A DNA stretch of 56,196 bases from Clostridia bacterium (GTDB taxonomy: Bacteria; Bacillota; Clostridia; TANB77; CAG-508): the NCBI GenBank assembly GCA_022797215.1, contig JAAWKD010000010.1, forward strand, positions 1 through 56,196, read 5' to 3'. The notes under the pieces were generated by a model. It worked only from the letters and a program-made list of their open reading frames with translations. It was not told where the DNA came from and did not search any database. A program made the translations under genes and the position numbers. How positions within the stretch are numbered: position 1 is the stretch's first letter; each line of letters opens with the position of its first letter. This document shows, in pieces, positions 7,659-19,013 of this stretch.

Positions 7659-8663
7659 TTAATTTTCAATACTGATTGCATGCGCAATACCAGGGATACT
7701 TTCGCCTTGTTGAGCACTCATAGAATTCATTAAAGCTCCAGTGGCAATCAATAAGATTCTGTTTAATTTTTTTTCTTGTAATTGTTTATAAAAATAACCA
7801 GAAAAGGTAGTACCAACACAAGCGCAACCACTTCCACCAGAGTGTGTATCTTGATTTTCTTTATCAAAGATAAGTACACCACAATCGTTATAATTACTTT
7901 TAATGTTGTAACCTTTGGTTTCAGCAAGTTCTGTTATGATTTCTTTTCCAATATAGCCTAAATCACCTGTAATAATAGCATCATAATAGCTTGGTTTTCT
8001 ACCTGTATCTCTAAAATGTGTGATTAAAGTATCTAAGGCTGCAGGTGCCATAGCTGCTCCCATATTGTTAGCATCTTTAATTCCCATGTCTACTATTTTT
8101 CCAGGTGTAATCATGGTGATAAAAGGACCTGTACCATTAGCTCCTACTACAGCTGCTCCAGAGCCTGTAACTGTCCACTGAGCAGATTGAGGTCTTTGGT
8201 TTCCAAGTTCTAGAGGAAAACGAAATTGTTTTTCGGCGCTACAAAAATGACTTGATGTAGCACACAATACATTTTTAGCTGCACCAGATTCTACAAAAAC
8301 ACTTCCTAAGCATAAGCTTTCTACAAAGGTAGAACAAGCACCAAATACTCCAAAAAAAGGAATATTTAATTCACGCAAACCAAAGCTAGAAGAAATACAT
8401 TGATTTAATAAATCACCAGCAAAGCAATAGTCAATGTCAGTAGCTGCTATTCCAGATTTAGTAACTGCCATACTAACTGTTTCTTTAATAATCTTACTTT
8501 CTGCTTTTTCCCAAGTTTTTTCTCCCCAAAATTCATCATCTAAACATTGGTCAAAATATTTTGCGAGAGGACCTTGTGCCTCTTTAGGTCCAACGATACT
8601 GGCAGTAGATAAAATAGTAGGGGGATTATCAAATTGTATAGTTTGTGTTCCTAATCGTTTCAT
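7659..8663 (-). CDS. spoVAD: Stage V sporulation protein AD
   Basis: 334 aa, full length. It has the thiolase-like fold of SpoVAD: TIQFDNPPTILSTASIVGPKEAQGPL at the N-terminus, GVFGACSTFVESLCLGS at the position of the thiolase Cys loop, and SGGSGCACVGT near the C-terminus. SpoVAD binds dipicolinic acid and delivers it to the SpoVA channel in the spore inner membrane. It sits between spoVAC and spoVAE as in other spore formers. Confidence 0.95.
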   Translation of the reverse strand: MKRLGTQTIQFDNPPTILSTASIVGPKEAQGPLAKYFDQCLDDEFWGEKTWEKAESKIIKETVSMAVTKSGIAATDIDYCFAGDLLNQCISSSFGLRELNIPFFGVFGACSTFVESLCLGSVFVESGAAKNVLCATSSHFCSAEKQFRFPLELGNQRPQSAQWTVTGSGAAVVGANGTGPFITMITPGKIVDMGIKDANNMGAAMAPAALDTLITHFRDTGRKPSYYDAIITGDLGYIGKEIITELAETKGYNIKSNYNDCGVLIFDKENQDTHSGGSGCACVGTTFSGYFYKQLQEKKLNRILLIATGALMNSMSAQQGESIPGIAHAISIEN

Positions 8664-8693
8664 AAAATTTTTTTACACTCCTTTAAACAAGAT

Positions 8694-9140
8694 TTAGCTT
8701 ATGAAGAAAGTAGCAATGATGCCAATGATAACAGAAGCGGAAATACCAAATACAAGAACAGGTCCAGCTACTGTAAACATTTTTCCACCAACACCCATGA
8801 TATATCCTTCTGATTTATATTCAATAGCAGGAGAAACAATGGAGTTGGCAAATCCTGTAATAGGAACTAAAGAACCAGCACCTGCAAATTTTCCTATCTT
8901 ATTAAATATATTTAATCCTGTTAAAATAGCAGAAATAGCAATTAAAATAATAGAAACAACGGTAGATGCAGATGTTTGATCCATTCCTTGATATTGACAA
9001 AAATCCATAATAATTTGTCCGATAGAACAAATGAGTCCTCCTACCCAAAAGGCATTAAAACAATTTTTTAAGATAGGAGAATCAGGAGACTTTTGATCTA
9101 CATAGTCACTATACTCTTGTTTTGTTTCAATTGGTTTCAT
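8694..9140 (-). CDS. spoVAC: Stage V sporulation protein AC (channel subunit)
   Basis: 148 aa with four to five membrane helices. Family segments are NAFWVGGLICSIGQIIMDF, FAGAGSLVPITGFANSIVSPAIE and GVGGKMFTVAGPVLVFGI. SpoVAC is the mechanosensitive-type channel for Ca-dipicolinate. Its ATG is 14 bases after the dodecin gene, so both are probably transcribed together. Confidence 0.95.
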   Translation of the reverse strand: MKPIETKQEYSDYVDQKSPDSPILKNCFNAFWVGGLICSIGQIIMDFCQYQGMDQTSASTVVSIILIAISAILTGLNIFNKIGKFAGAGSLVPITGFANSIVSPAIEYKSEGYIMGVGGKMFTVAGPVLVFGISASVIIGIIATFFIS

Positions 9141-9154
9141 TCAAATTCTCCTTT

Positions 9155-9370
9155 CTAATTATCCCTATCTCTATCAATGACAAAAGACAAGTCTAAGTCA
9201 ACATAGTATTGTACTAGTTTTTTTCCATCTATCTTAGCTCTTTGGTCTAAGATCTTGACACAAGACAAATAATCAATGGTTTTAGCTGCTTCATTGACTG
9301 CTTGTACAACTGCATCCTTCCAAGAAACGGTAGATGTTCCTGTAATAATTAAATGTTTTTCAATACCCAT
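9155..9370 (-). CDS. Dodecin-family protein
   Basis: 71 aa. GIEKHLIITGTSTVSWKDAVVQAVNEAAKTI followed by KIDGKKLVQYYVDLDLSFVID is the small beta-alpha-beta-beta dodecin fold, which assembles into a 12-mer shell that stores flavin or other small ligands. The SWKDAV motif carries the Trp that stacks on flavin in known dodecins. It is upstream of and close to spoVAC, so it may be expressed in sporulating cells (inference from position only). Confidence 0.85.
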   Translation of the reverse strand: MGIEKHLIITGTSTVSWKDAVVQAVNEAAKTIDYLSCVKILDQRAKIDGKKLVQYYVDLDLSFVIDRDRDN

Positions 9371-9474
9371 TTAAAATCAACCTCCAAATTCTTTTTATTC
9401 TGAAAAAAGTTTAACTAGTTCTATGTTTTCCAAAAAAGTAGAATTTATACAAAAATTACAAAATATTATTTGTT

Positions 9475-9894
9475 TTATTTTTCTTCTTTAGGATAAATAA
9501 CAGATAACTCTTTTTGAGTGCTCATCAAAAATTCAAAAGCTTCTTTAAATGTCAAATTATCAAAATCAAGTGAAAGAATTTTAGAAATCATGGATTTTAG
9601 CTTCTCATTATTAGAATAGTCGGAATAATTTTCAATAACACCATAAGTATCATCAACAAATTGAAAGGGAATGGAAAGAGCTTCTAAAAGGCGCACGTAA
9701 CGCTCACGACAAGAAACTGGAAAACCTACTTTTTCAATTTCTTCATTTAGTTTTCCAAGGTTTAATTTTAGAGCAACTGATAATCGAATAGCATCTTCTC
9801 CAAGTGCTAAATAGAAAATACCAGCTTTAAATAGATAGACAGTATCAGGATTTTTCTCCTTTAATTTTGTGTATTTTACATACAATTTACTCAT
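9475..9894 (-). CDS. Stand-alone MutS domain I-like protein
   Basis: 139 aa from the ATG at 9894, which follows a perfect AAGGAGGT site; an upstream in-frame ATG lacks one. Residues 3-60 (YVKYTKLKEKNPDTVYLFKAGIFYLALGEDA) resemble the mismatch-binding domain I of MutS, where the DNA-contacting Phe of FYE is replaced by FYLALGEDA. No ATPase or clamp domain follows. Not in an operon with mutL. It could be a MutS-like DNA-contact protein, but the function is not known to me. Confidence 0.6.
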   Translation of the reverse strand: MSKLYVKYTKLKEKNPDTVYLFKAGIFYLALGEDAIRLSVALKLNLGKLNEEIEKVGFPVSCRERYVRLLEALSIPFQFVDDTYGVIENYSDYSNNEKLKSMISKILSLDFDNLTFKEAFEFLMSTQKELSVIYPKEEK

Positions 9895-10155
9895 AATAAA
9901 AAGTACCTCCTTAAATGATTGAGAGAGCACAAAAATACTCCCAAAAATCAGTTTTTAAGAAAAGTACAAAATTTCACACAGAATTACAATTTCCTTTATT
10001 TTATATTAAAAAATGACAAAATAATTATAACAGAAAAAATGATATTAGTAAATTGAGAATATAAAAAAATTCTTAAAATATAGAAAAGACTATTCACTAA
10101 AAAGTGAACTTATGATATAGTTGTAATATCAAAATAAAGGAGAAAATGAGAAAAT
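9895..10155 (+). promoter_or_regulatory. Divergent intergenic region with promoter of the GH18 gene
   Basis: AT-rich, no gene. A likely promoter for the rightward gene is TTCACT (10093-10098), 17 bases, TATAGT (10116-10121). An AAGGAGA site precedes the start codon. Confidence 0.5.
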
Positions 10156-11901
10156 ATGTCAGATAATCAAATGAATGAAAATATGCCAAAACATACGGCA
10201 GCACCTAAAAGAGGTAAAAAGAAGAAAAAAGGAAATATAGTCTTAAAGATTTTTATGATAATTGCATTATTAGCTATTATAGTGGGCATTGTTTTTTATT
10301 TTGCTTTTATACATTTAAAAGAAGTAAAGTATAAAAGAGCTAATTTAGTAATTAATAATAGAAATATGACAGAAAGCTTAAAAGCAGATGTTATCCTTGA
10401 AAATGGAGTTATTTATATTTCAAGTAAAGATGTTGGGAACTTTTTTGATTCTAGCATTTATTATGATAACAAATATGACCAAATTATCACCAGCTCATAT
10501 AATAAATTAGCAGTTATGCCAGTGGGAAAAACGCAAATTCAAGTTAATAGTAGCAATATCAATATAAAAGCACCAGTTATGAAAAAAGAAAATAGTTTTT
10601 ATATTCCCTTTTCTGCATTAGAAGATATTTATAATGTAAAAGTAAATTACAATGAAACTACTAATATTGTAACAGTAGATTCTTTAGATAGAGATTATAA
10701 AATCGCAACAACAGGCAAAGAGGCGAGAGTTAAACAAAAACCAAGTGCTTTTTCTAAAACAGTAGCTATTGTAGAGCAAGGTGAAAGTTTTATTATTGCA
10801 AATCGTGAAGATTATCCTGTACCAGATGGATGGATAAGAGTAAGAACAGAAACTGGTGTATTAGGATATGTGAAAGACAAAAAGATGGGACAAATTAATA
10901 CGATTCGTGAAGCAATTAAAGAACAGAAAAAGGTAGAAGGACCTGTCAGCTTAGTTTGGGATTATTATTCAGAATATGTAACAGCGCCAGAAAGAAGTGG
11001 AACAAGTATCAAGGGTGTAAATGTAGTTTCTCCAACCTGTTTTACATTGAAAAGATTAGGAAAAGGTGTTGTAGAAGAAAATGTTGGTGAACAAGGCAAA
11101 AAGTATATAGCCTGGGCAAAACAAAATGGATATGAGGTATGGCCAAGTATTTCAAATAATTCCTATATTGATACAACCGCAGAGGTAATGAGAGACTATA
11201 AGCTAAGAGAAAAATTAATTAATCAAATTGTAGACTATGTAACTAAGTATCAATTAGATGGAATTAATATTGATTTTGAAAATATGTATGCAGAAGATAA
11301 AGAAAACTTTTCACAATTTTTAGTGGAATTAAGACCAAGGCTAAATGAGATTGGAGCAGTACTTTCCGTAGACGTTACAGCACCTGATGGTGGAGAAACT
11401 TGGTCAATGTGTTATGATAGAAATACAATTGGAAAAGTGGCAGATTATATTATTTTCATGGGATATGATCAATATGGAGTATCTTCTACAAAATCAGGAA
11501 CAACAGCAGGAGGAGACTGGATAGAAACAAATATTAAAAAGTTTTTAGGACAAGAAGGAGTTAGCCCAGACAAGCTAATTTTAGGAATTCCATTTTACAC
11601 AAGGCTTTGGGTAGAAAGAAATGGAAAAATTTCTTCAAGAGATACAGTAGCTATGAAATCTGTTGACAAAGTATTACCAGAAAACGTAAAGAAAACATGG
11701 GATGAAAATTTAAAGCAAAATTATGTAGAATACAAACAAAATGGAGCAACCTATAAAATGTGGATAGAAGATGAAAAATCTATTGAAGCAAAATTGGATT
11801 TAATTAAGCAGTATCAACTAGCAGGAGTGGCTTTCTGGGAAAAAGATATGGAAGCAAATAGTGTATGGAATTTAGTTGCTTCTAAGTTAGGAATTAATTA
11901 G
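10156..11901 (+). CDS. Membrane-anchored GH18 glycosidase-like protein with SH3 domain
   Basis: 581 aa. Residues 1-30 are disordered and Lys-rich, 31-55 form a membrane anchor, about 60-175 resemble the copper-amine-oxidase-like stalk domain common in Clostridia (LKADVILENGVIYISSKDV), 185-245 form a bacterial SH3 domain (ARVKQKPS...GYVKDKKMG) and 275-580 form a GH18 barrel. The catalytic motif is DGINIDFE (368-375) with the acid Glu375; YWEKDM-like FWEKDM is near the end. Enzymes of this build (YaaH/SleL relatives) cut N-acetylglucosaminyl bonds in peptidoglycan, often of the spore cortex. Peptidoglycan as substrate is inferred. Confidence 0.85.
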   Translation: MSDNQMNENMPKHTAAPKRGKKKKKGNIVLKIFMIIALLAIIVGIVFYFAFIHLKEVKYKRANLVINNRNMTESLKADVILENGVIYISSKDVGNFFDSSIYYDNKYDQIITSSYNKLAVMPVGKTQIQVNSSNINIKAPVMKKENSFYIPFSALEDIYNVKVNYNETTNIVTVDSLDRDYKIATTGKEARVKQKPSAFSKTVAIVEQGESFIIANREDYPVPDGWIRVRTETGVLGYVKDKKMGQINTIREAIKEQKKVEGPVSLVWDYYSEYVTAPERSGTSIKGVNVVSPTCFTLKRLGKGVVEENVGEQGKKYIAWAKQNGYEVWPSISNNSYIDTTAEVMRDYKLREKLINQIVDYVTKYQLDGINIDFENMYAEDKENFSQFLVELRPRLNEIGAVLSVDVTAPDGGETWSMCYDRNTIGKVADYIIFMGYDQYGVSSTKSGTTAGGDWIETNIKKFLGQEGVSPDKLILGIPFYTRLWVERNGKISSRDTVAMKSVDKVLPENVKKTWDENLKQNYVEYKQNGATYKMWIEDEKSIEAKLDLIKQYQLAGVAFWEKDMEANSVWNLVASKLGIN

Positions 11902-11929
11902 AAATTAGTAAATAAAATTCATAAAATAA

Positions 11930-11980
11930 AAAACACCTCCATATAAATAGTAGAACAAGCTACTAAGTAGGAGGTGTTTT
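11930..11980 (+). promoter_or_regulatory. Hairpin that hides the next ribosome site (and may end the GH18 transcript)
   Basis: AAAACACCTCC (11930-11940) pairs perfectly with GGAGGTGTTTT (11970-11980), which contains the Shine-Dalgarno sequence of the following gene. An inner stem TAGTA/TACTA lies in the loop. Confidence 0.7.
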
Positions 11981-11982
11981 GC

Positions 11983-12981
11983 TTGCAAGGATATTTAAAA
12001 TTTAAGGAAAAGGATGAGGAACTATATGAAATAGATAGGACAGAGATATCTTCTAATAACTGGTTTGCACACACTTATCTAAGATTTGTTGTTAAAGTAA
12101 AAAAGTGGTTTGATATGCTAACTGTAAAAGAGATTTACTCTGGTCTAATCTTTATTTTACCTATTCTTAGTAATGAGAAAAAACGACAAAAGCATCTTAA
12201 AAAATGTATTTCAAAAATAAAGAAATTAATGAAAAAGTATCAAATTTCCCAGATGGTTTTAGCAGAAGAATTACAACAAGATGAAACCTTTATGGAAGGA
12301 TTTCAAAATAATAGAAAAGTAGAAAGAAAAGTACATATTTTAGATGGAAAGAAGTTAATTACTTATTTAATTAAAGAAATAGTGGAATATATTTCTAACA
12401 AACAGGGAAGAACATTAGAACTAGAAGATGTTCATGTATTAGTAAAACAGGATAATTTACAATATAGAGAGAATATTACATTTTTAGCTTCATATTTTAA
12501 AACACTTAATATTGTAACTCCTTCTTTAAAAAATTATCAAAAATTGGCAAAACAATTAGAAGAAAAGCAGGATATTATTCTAACTGTGACAAATAATAGA
12601 AAGAAAAGTTTAAAAAGGGCTAAATGGGTTATTAATTTTGATTTGTCAGCAGAAGAAATTAAGAAATACACAATTAATCGAATGGCTACTATAATATATC
12701 TTACAAAAGAAGGAATTTATGAGGAAAGTGGATTTGAGGGCTTACATATTTGTAAGGCAGGAATAGATGTATCACAAGAAGTAAAAGATTTTTTTGAAAA
12801 ACAAAATTTGCTAAATCAGTGTCCTATTACAGTTTTATATGAAAGTACAATTCAGTGCCAAAAGAGTTTTAAGCAAGTAAAGGAGCAAATGAGAAAAGAC
12901 CAAGTAAAAATAGAAAAACTATATGGAAGAAGAGGCTTACTATCAGAAAAGGAGTATCAAGAGAGGAAAGACATATACTAA
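11983..12981 (+). CDS. Conserved clostridial protein of unknown function
   Basis: 332 aa from a TTG start, 8 bases after AGGAGG; a GTG at 11974 is within the ribosome site itself. I do not recognise the family. The protein is soluble, very Lys-rich and predicted helical in its first half. The second half has alternating strands and helices (LEDVHVLVKQDN, IILTVTNN, WVINFDLSAEEI, ATIIYLTKE), suggesting a nucleotide- or ligand-binding fold. Its ribosome site is sealed in a hairpin, so translation may be conditional. Preceded by a cell-wall enzyme and followed by greA. Confidence 0.65.
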   Translation: MQGYLKFKEKDEELYEIDRTEISSNNWFAHTYLRFVVKVKKWFDMLTVKEIYSGLIFILPILSNEKKRQKHLKKCISKIKKLMKKYQISQMVLAEELQQDETFMEGFQNNRKVERKVHILDGKKLITYLIKEIVEYISNKQGRTLELEDVHVLVKQDNLQYRENITFLASYFKTLNIVTPSLKNYQKLAKQLEEKQDIILTVTNNRKKSLKRAKWVINFDLSAEEIKKYTINRMATIIYLTKEGIYEESGFEGLHICKAGIDVSQEVKDFFEKQNLLNQCPITVLYESTIQCQKSFKQVKEQMRKDQVKIEKLYGRRGLLSEKEYQERKDIY

Positions 12982-13022
12982 CAAGGAGTTTATAGTTTAA
13001 GGAAATTTTTTAAGATAGAGAC

Positions 13023-13051
13023 TTGACAAAATCAAAAATATTGTTTATAGT
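13023..13051 (+). promoter_or_regulatory. Promoter of greA
   Basis: TTGACA (13023-13028), 17 bases, TATAGT (13046-13051). Confidence 0.8.
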
Positions 13052-13060
13052 ATACACGGC

Positions 13061-13090
13061 TATAACAGATTAGGAGTTAATCTGTTATCA
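13061..13090 (+). promoter_or_regulatory. Leader hairpin of greA
   Basis: ATAACAGATTA pairs with TAATCTGTTAT close to the expected transcript start. No T-run follows, so it is not a terminator; it may protect or regulate the mRNA. Confidence 0.5.
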
Positions 13091-13154
13091 TTTATTTTAA
13101 TATAAAATATTGTATATTAGAAAAAGATACTATTAGCTAAAGGAGGAAAGACTA

Positions 13155-13631
13155 ATGGAAGATAAAGAAGTTTTATTAACACAAGAGGGATATGACAAAT
13201 TAGAAAAGGAATTAGATGAATTAAAAACTACTAAAAGGGCAGAAATTGCGGACAGAATAAAAATAGCTTTGGGATATGGAGATTTATCTGAAAATTCTGA
13301 ATATGATGAAGCAAAAAATGCACAGGCAGAAAATGAAACTAAAATTGCAGAATTAGAAAACAAAATTAGATATGCCAAAATTATTGATGAATCTGAAATT
13401 GATACAAAAACAGTTCAAGTAGGCAATACAGTTAAGTTATTAGATGTAGAATTTAATGAAGAAGTTTCCTACACAATTGTTGGTTCTACAGAAGTAGATT
13501 TAGCACAAAATAGAATTTCAAATGAATCTCCAATAGGAGTGGCTATTTTAGGTGCTAAGAAAAATCAAACAATAGAAGTGCAAGCGCCAGCTGGTGTAGT
13601 TCAATATAAAATATTGTCAATTACCAAATAG
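13155..13631 (+). CDS. greA: Transcription elongation factor GreA
   Basis: 158 aa, full length. The N-terminal coiled coil contains LTQEGYDKLEKELDELK and the tip motif GDLSENSEYDEAK, whose acidic residues enter the RNA polymerase secondary channel and stimulate cleavage of backtracked RNA. The C-terminal FKBP-like domain ends with SPIGVAILGAKKNQTIEVQAPAG. Ribosome site AAAGGAGG. Its stop codon touches the foldback element that follows. Confidence 0.97.
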   Translation: MEDKEVLLTQEGYDKLEKELDELKTTKRAEIADRIKIALGYGDLSENSEYDEAKNAQAENETKIAELENKIRYAKIIDESEIDTKTVQVGNTVKLLDVEFNEEVSYTIVGSTEVDLAQNRISNESPIGVAILGAKKNQTIEVQAPAGVVQYKILSITK

Positions 13632-13915
13632 TGTCGCACTTGGGGACGTTAGTTTGTGCGACATATGTCCCGAGTACGACATAAATTATTAAAAGCTAGA
13701 CAGATATATTACTTTTATACGTTGTATAATCTTCATACAGAATACAGAAAAATAGGAGAAAATCAAAGGATTTATCTCCTATTTTTAGCATTCTGTAATT
13801 TGCTTATATTTAGGTCACATTGCCTTGCAATGTTCCATTCGTCACTACTAAAAGTAATATATAATATCTAGCCATTTTCTATATGTCGCACAAACTAACG
13901 TCCCCAAGTGCGACA
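13632..13915. repeat. 284-bp foldback element (MITE-like) of the GGGGACGT REP family
   Basis: Its two ends are perfect 34-bp inverted repeats (13632-13665 and 13882-13915), and each end is also a hairpin on its own (TGTCGCAC..GTGCGACA around GGGGACGTTAG). Inner inverted repeats (GCTAGAcagATATATTACTTTT with its partner near 13850, and AAAATAGGAGA / TCTCCTATTTT) make almost the whole unit fold into one long hairpin. It fills the gap between the stop codons of greA and deoD exactly. No real gene inside. Related ends occur around the RAYT unit. Confidence 0.85.
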
Positions 13916-13918
13916 TTG

Positions 13919-14638
13919 TTAATTAATGCTTTCTAATGCAAGTTTAATCATATCATTTAATGACTTTTCTCTTTCTTCGGAAGAACTTTCTTGTTGTTTA
14001 TAATAAGAGTCAACAACAGTAAGCAAGCAAGAAGCTTGTTTCTTAAAGTAATCGGCCATATAAAATAAAGCGAAAGCTTCCATTTCACAAGCGATAATAT
14101 CTAAATCTTTAGGAAAACGGTTGATGAAAGCTGGAATATCTTCTAAATATCCATCAAAACACTCATTACATAAGGTGTTTCCCTTAATGTAAGCAATATT
14201 AGTTTCTTTTGCAGTTTTTTCAATTTGTGCATTTAAGCTTTCACTAGCATTTGCAATGTGACAATTTTTTTCATTCCAAGAAAAGGCAAAATTCCCCTCT
14301 GTATAAGACTTATCTACTAGGATAGTATCAAATAAATTCAAATCGTTATGATAAGCGCCACAAGAACCAATACGAATAATTTTTTCTACATCATAGAATT
14401 TGAATAATTCATAAGAGTAAATTCCCATGCTAGGCATTCCCATTCCAGAAGAAAAGACAGTTACTTCTTTTCCTTTATAAGTTCCTGTATAGGCAAGCAT
14501 GTTTCTAACAGTATTAACTAAACGAGCATTTTCTAAAAAATTTTCGGCAATATATTTGGCACGTAAAGGGTCCCCTGGCATTAATACAGTTTTAGCAATA
14601 TCTTCTTTTTTAGCATTACAATGAATTGACATTTTCAT
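13919..14638 (-). CDS. deoD: Purine nucleoside phosphorylase, DeoD type
   Basis: 239 aa, full length. Family motifs: VLMPGDPLRAKYIAE (phosphate site), FSSGMGMPSMGIYSYEL, RIGSCGAYH and EMEAFALFYMAD (ribose-binding Glu). It splits purine nucleosides with phosphate into base and ribose-1-phosphate in the cytoplasm, for purine salvage. Strong GAGGAGG ribosome site; own promoter that overlaps the pyrG promoter head to head. Confidence 0.96.
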   Translation of the reverse strand: MKMSIHCNAKKEDIAKTVLMPGDPLRAKYIAENFLENARLVNTVRNMLAYTGTYKGKEVTVFSSGMGMPSMGIYSYELFKFYDVEKIIRIGSCGAYHNDLNLFDTILVDKSYTEGNFAFSWNEKNCHIANASESLNAQIEKTAKETNIAYIKGNTLCNECFDGYLEDIPAFINRFPKDLDIIACEMEAFALFYMADYFKKQASCLLTVVDSYYKQQESSSEEREKSLNDMIKLALESIN

Positions 14639-14726
14639 TTCCTCCTCAATTTAATTTTTTCTAAGGCATACAATCTCACTATAAGCTTGATTGTATAAGT
14701 TATTTGTAGTTTGAATAATCAACTTA

Positions 14727-14755
14727 ATTATATACTGAAAAATTCATCTTGACAA
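14727..14755 (-). promoter_or_regulatory. Promoter of deoD
   Basis: On the minus strand: TTGTCA, 17 bases, TATAAT. Its -35 box overlaps that of the divergent pyrG promoter, so the two may compete. Confidence 0.7.
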
Positions 14756-14778
14756 GTTATTTCTGTTAGTGATAATAT
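14749..14778 (+). promoter_or_regulatory. Promoter of pyrG
   Basis: TTGACA (14749-14754) followed by ATAATA/TAATAT at 17-18 bases. Confidence 0.65.
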
Positions 14779-14788
14779 TAATATCGTA

Positions 14789-14839
14789 ATAGATTTAAAA
14801 AAAACCGCATTTTTCGGTTGGATTTTAAATCTATTTTTC
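14789..14839 (+). terminator. Attenuator-like terminator in the pyrG leader
   Basis: ATAGATTTAAAA pairs with TTTTAAATCTAT, enclosing a second stem AACCG/CGGTT, and a T-run follows. It begins only a few bases after the expected transcript start, the usual position of the pyrG attenuator in Gram-positive bacteria. Confidence 0.7.
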
Positions 14840-16635
<1,796 letters not shown>

Positions 16636-16636
16636 G

Positions 16637-16735
16637 ATGATAAAAAAGTATCCAAACCGTTTTGAACAAAAGATTACTTTGATTGAAAAAATCATAGGAC
16701 AAGAATTAAATTGTGAAAATAATGCAAAAAATTAA
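16637..16735 (+). CDS. Possible 32-aa peptide downstream of pyrG
   Basis: An ATG two bases after the pyrG stop opens 32 codons with a natural-looking composition (MIKKYPNRFEQ...IIGQELNC). No ribosome site of its own, so it would rely on coupling to pyrG. I do not recognise it; it could be chance. Confidence 0.3.
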   Translation: MIKKYPNRFEQKITLIEKIIGQELNCENNAKN

Positions 16736-16744
16736 AATACCTAC

Positions 16745-16770
16745 TTGACATTTATGCGGATAGGGTATAA
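16745..16770 (+). promoter_or_regulatory. Promoter of groES-groEL
   Basis: TTGACA (16745-16750) followed by TATAAA-like sequence at 15-16 bases, directly before the CIRCE-like repeat. Confidence 0.6.
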
Positions 16771-16774
16771 ATTA

Positions 16775-16801
16775 TTAGCAGTCAAAATTAATGACTGCTA
16801 A
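16775..16801. promoter_or_regulatory. CIRCE-like HrcA operator
   Basis: TTAGCAGTC - 9 bases - GACTGCTAA: the exact 9-9-9 layout of CIRCE (consensus TTAGCACTC-N9-GAGTGCTAA), with one paired change in each half that keeps the symmetry. Confidence 0.9.
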
Positions 16802-16894
16802 TTTTGCGTAAGGAAAAGCTGACAAAACGCAATAGTCAAGCATTTTGCTCTTCTAAAATTTAGAAATTAGCATATAATGAAGCAGAGAGTTTAA

Positions 16895-17197
<303 letters not shown>

Positions 17198-17223
17198 GGA
17201 GAAAAAAGCTAGCAGAAGTATAG

Positions 17224-18876
<1,653 letters not shown>

Positions 18877-18883
18877 AATAACA

Positions 18884-18940
18884 AGTGTCAGGTTGGGGAC
18901 GTTCCTTTTCCTGACACTTTTGTCAGACTAGGGACATACC
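18884..18940. repeat. REP hairpin of the GGGGACGT family after groEL
   Basis: AGTGTCAGG / CCTGACACT stem (18884-18918) with GGGGACGTTCC in the loop, then a partial second unit TTTGTCAGACTAGGGACATACC. Confidence 0.8.
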
Positions 18941-19013
18941 TTCAATTTACTCTTTACTTTTTGTCCTAATCAAGCTATAATAGAGGAAATAAAAAGAAAA
19001 AGAAGGAATAAAA

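Noticed and set aside
9371..9474. Sigma-G promoter before the dodecin-spoVA block
   Set aside because: A GTATA ... CATAGAA pair can be seen but spacing and -10 do not fit the consensus well.
13656..13871. 71-codon ORF inside the foldback element
   Set aside because: No ribosome site, composition follows the palindrome, no protein-like motif.
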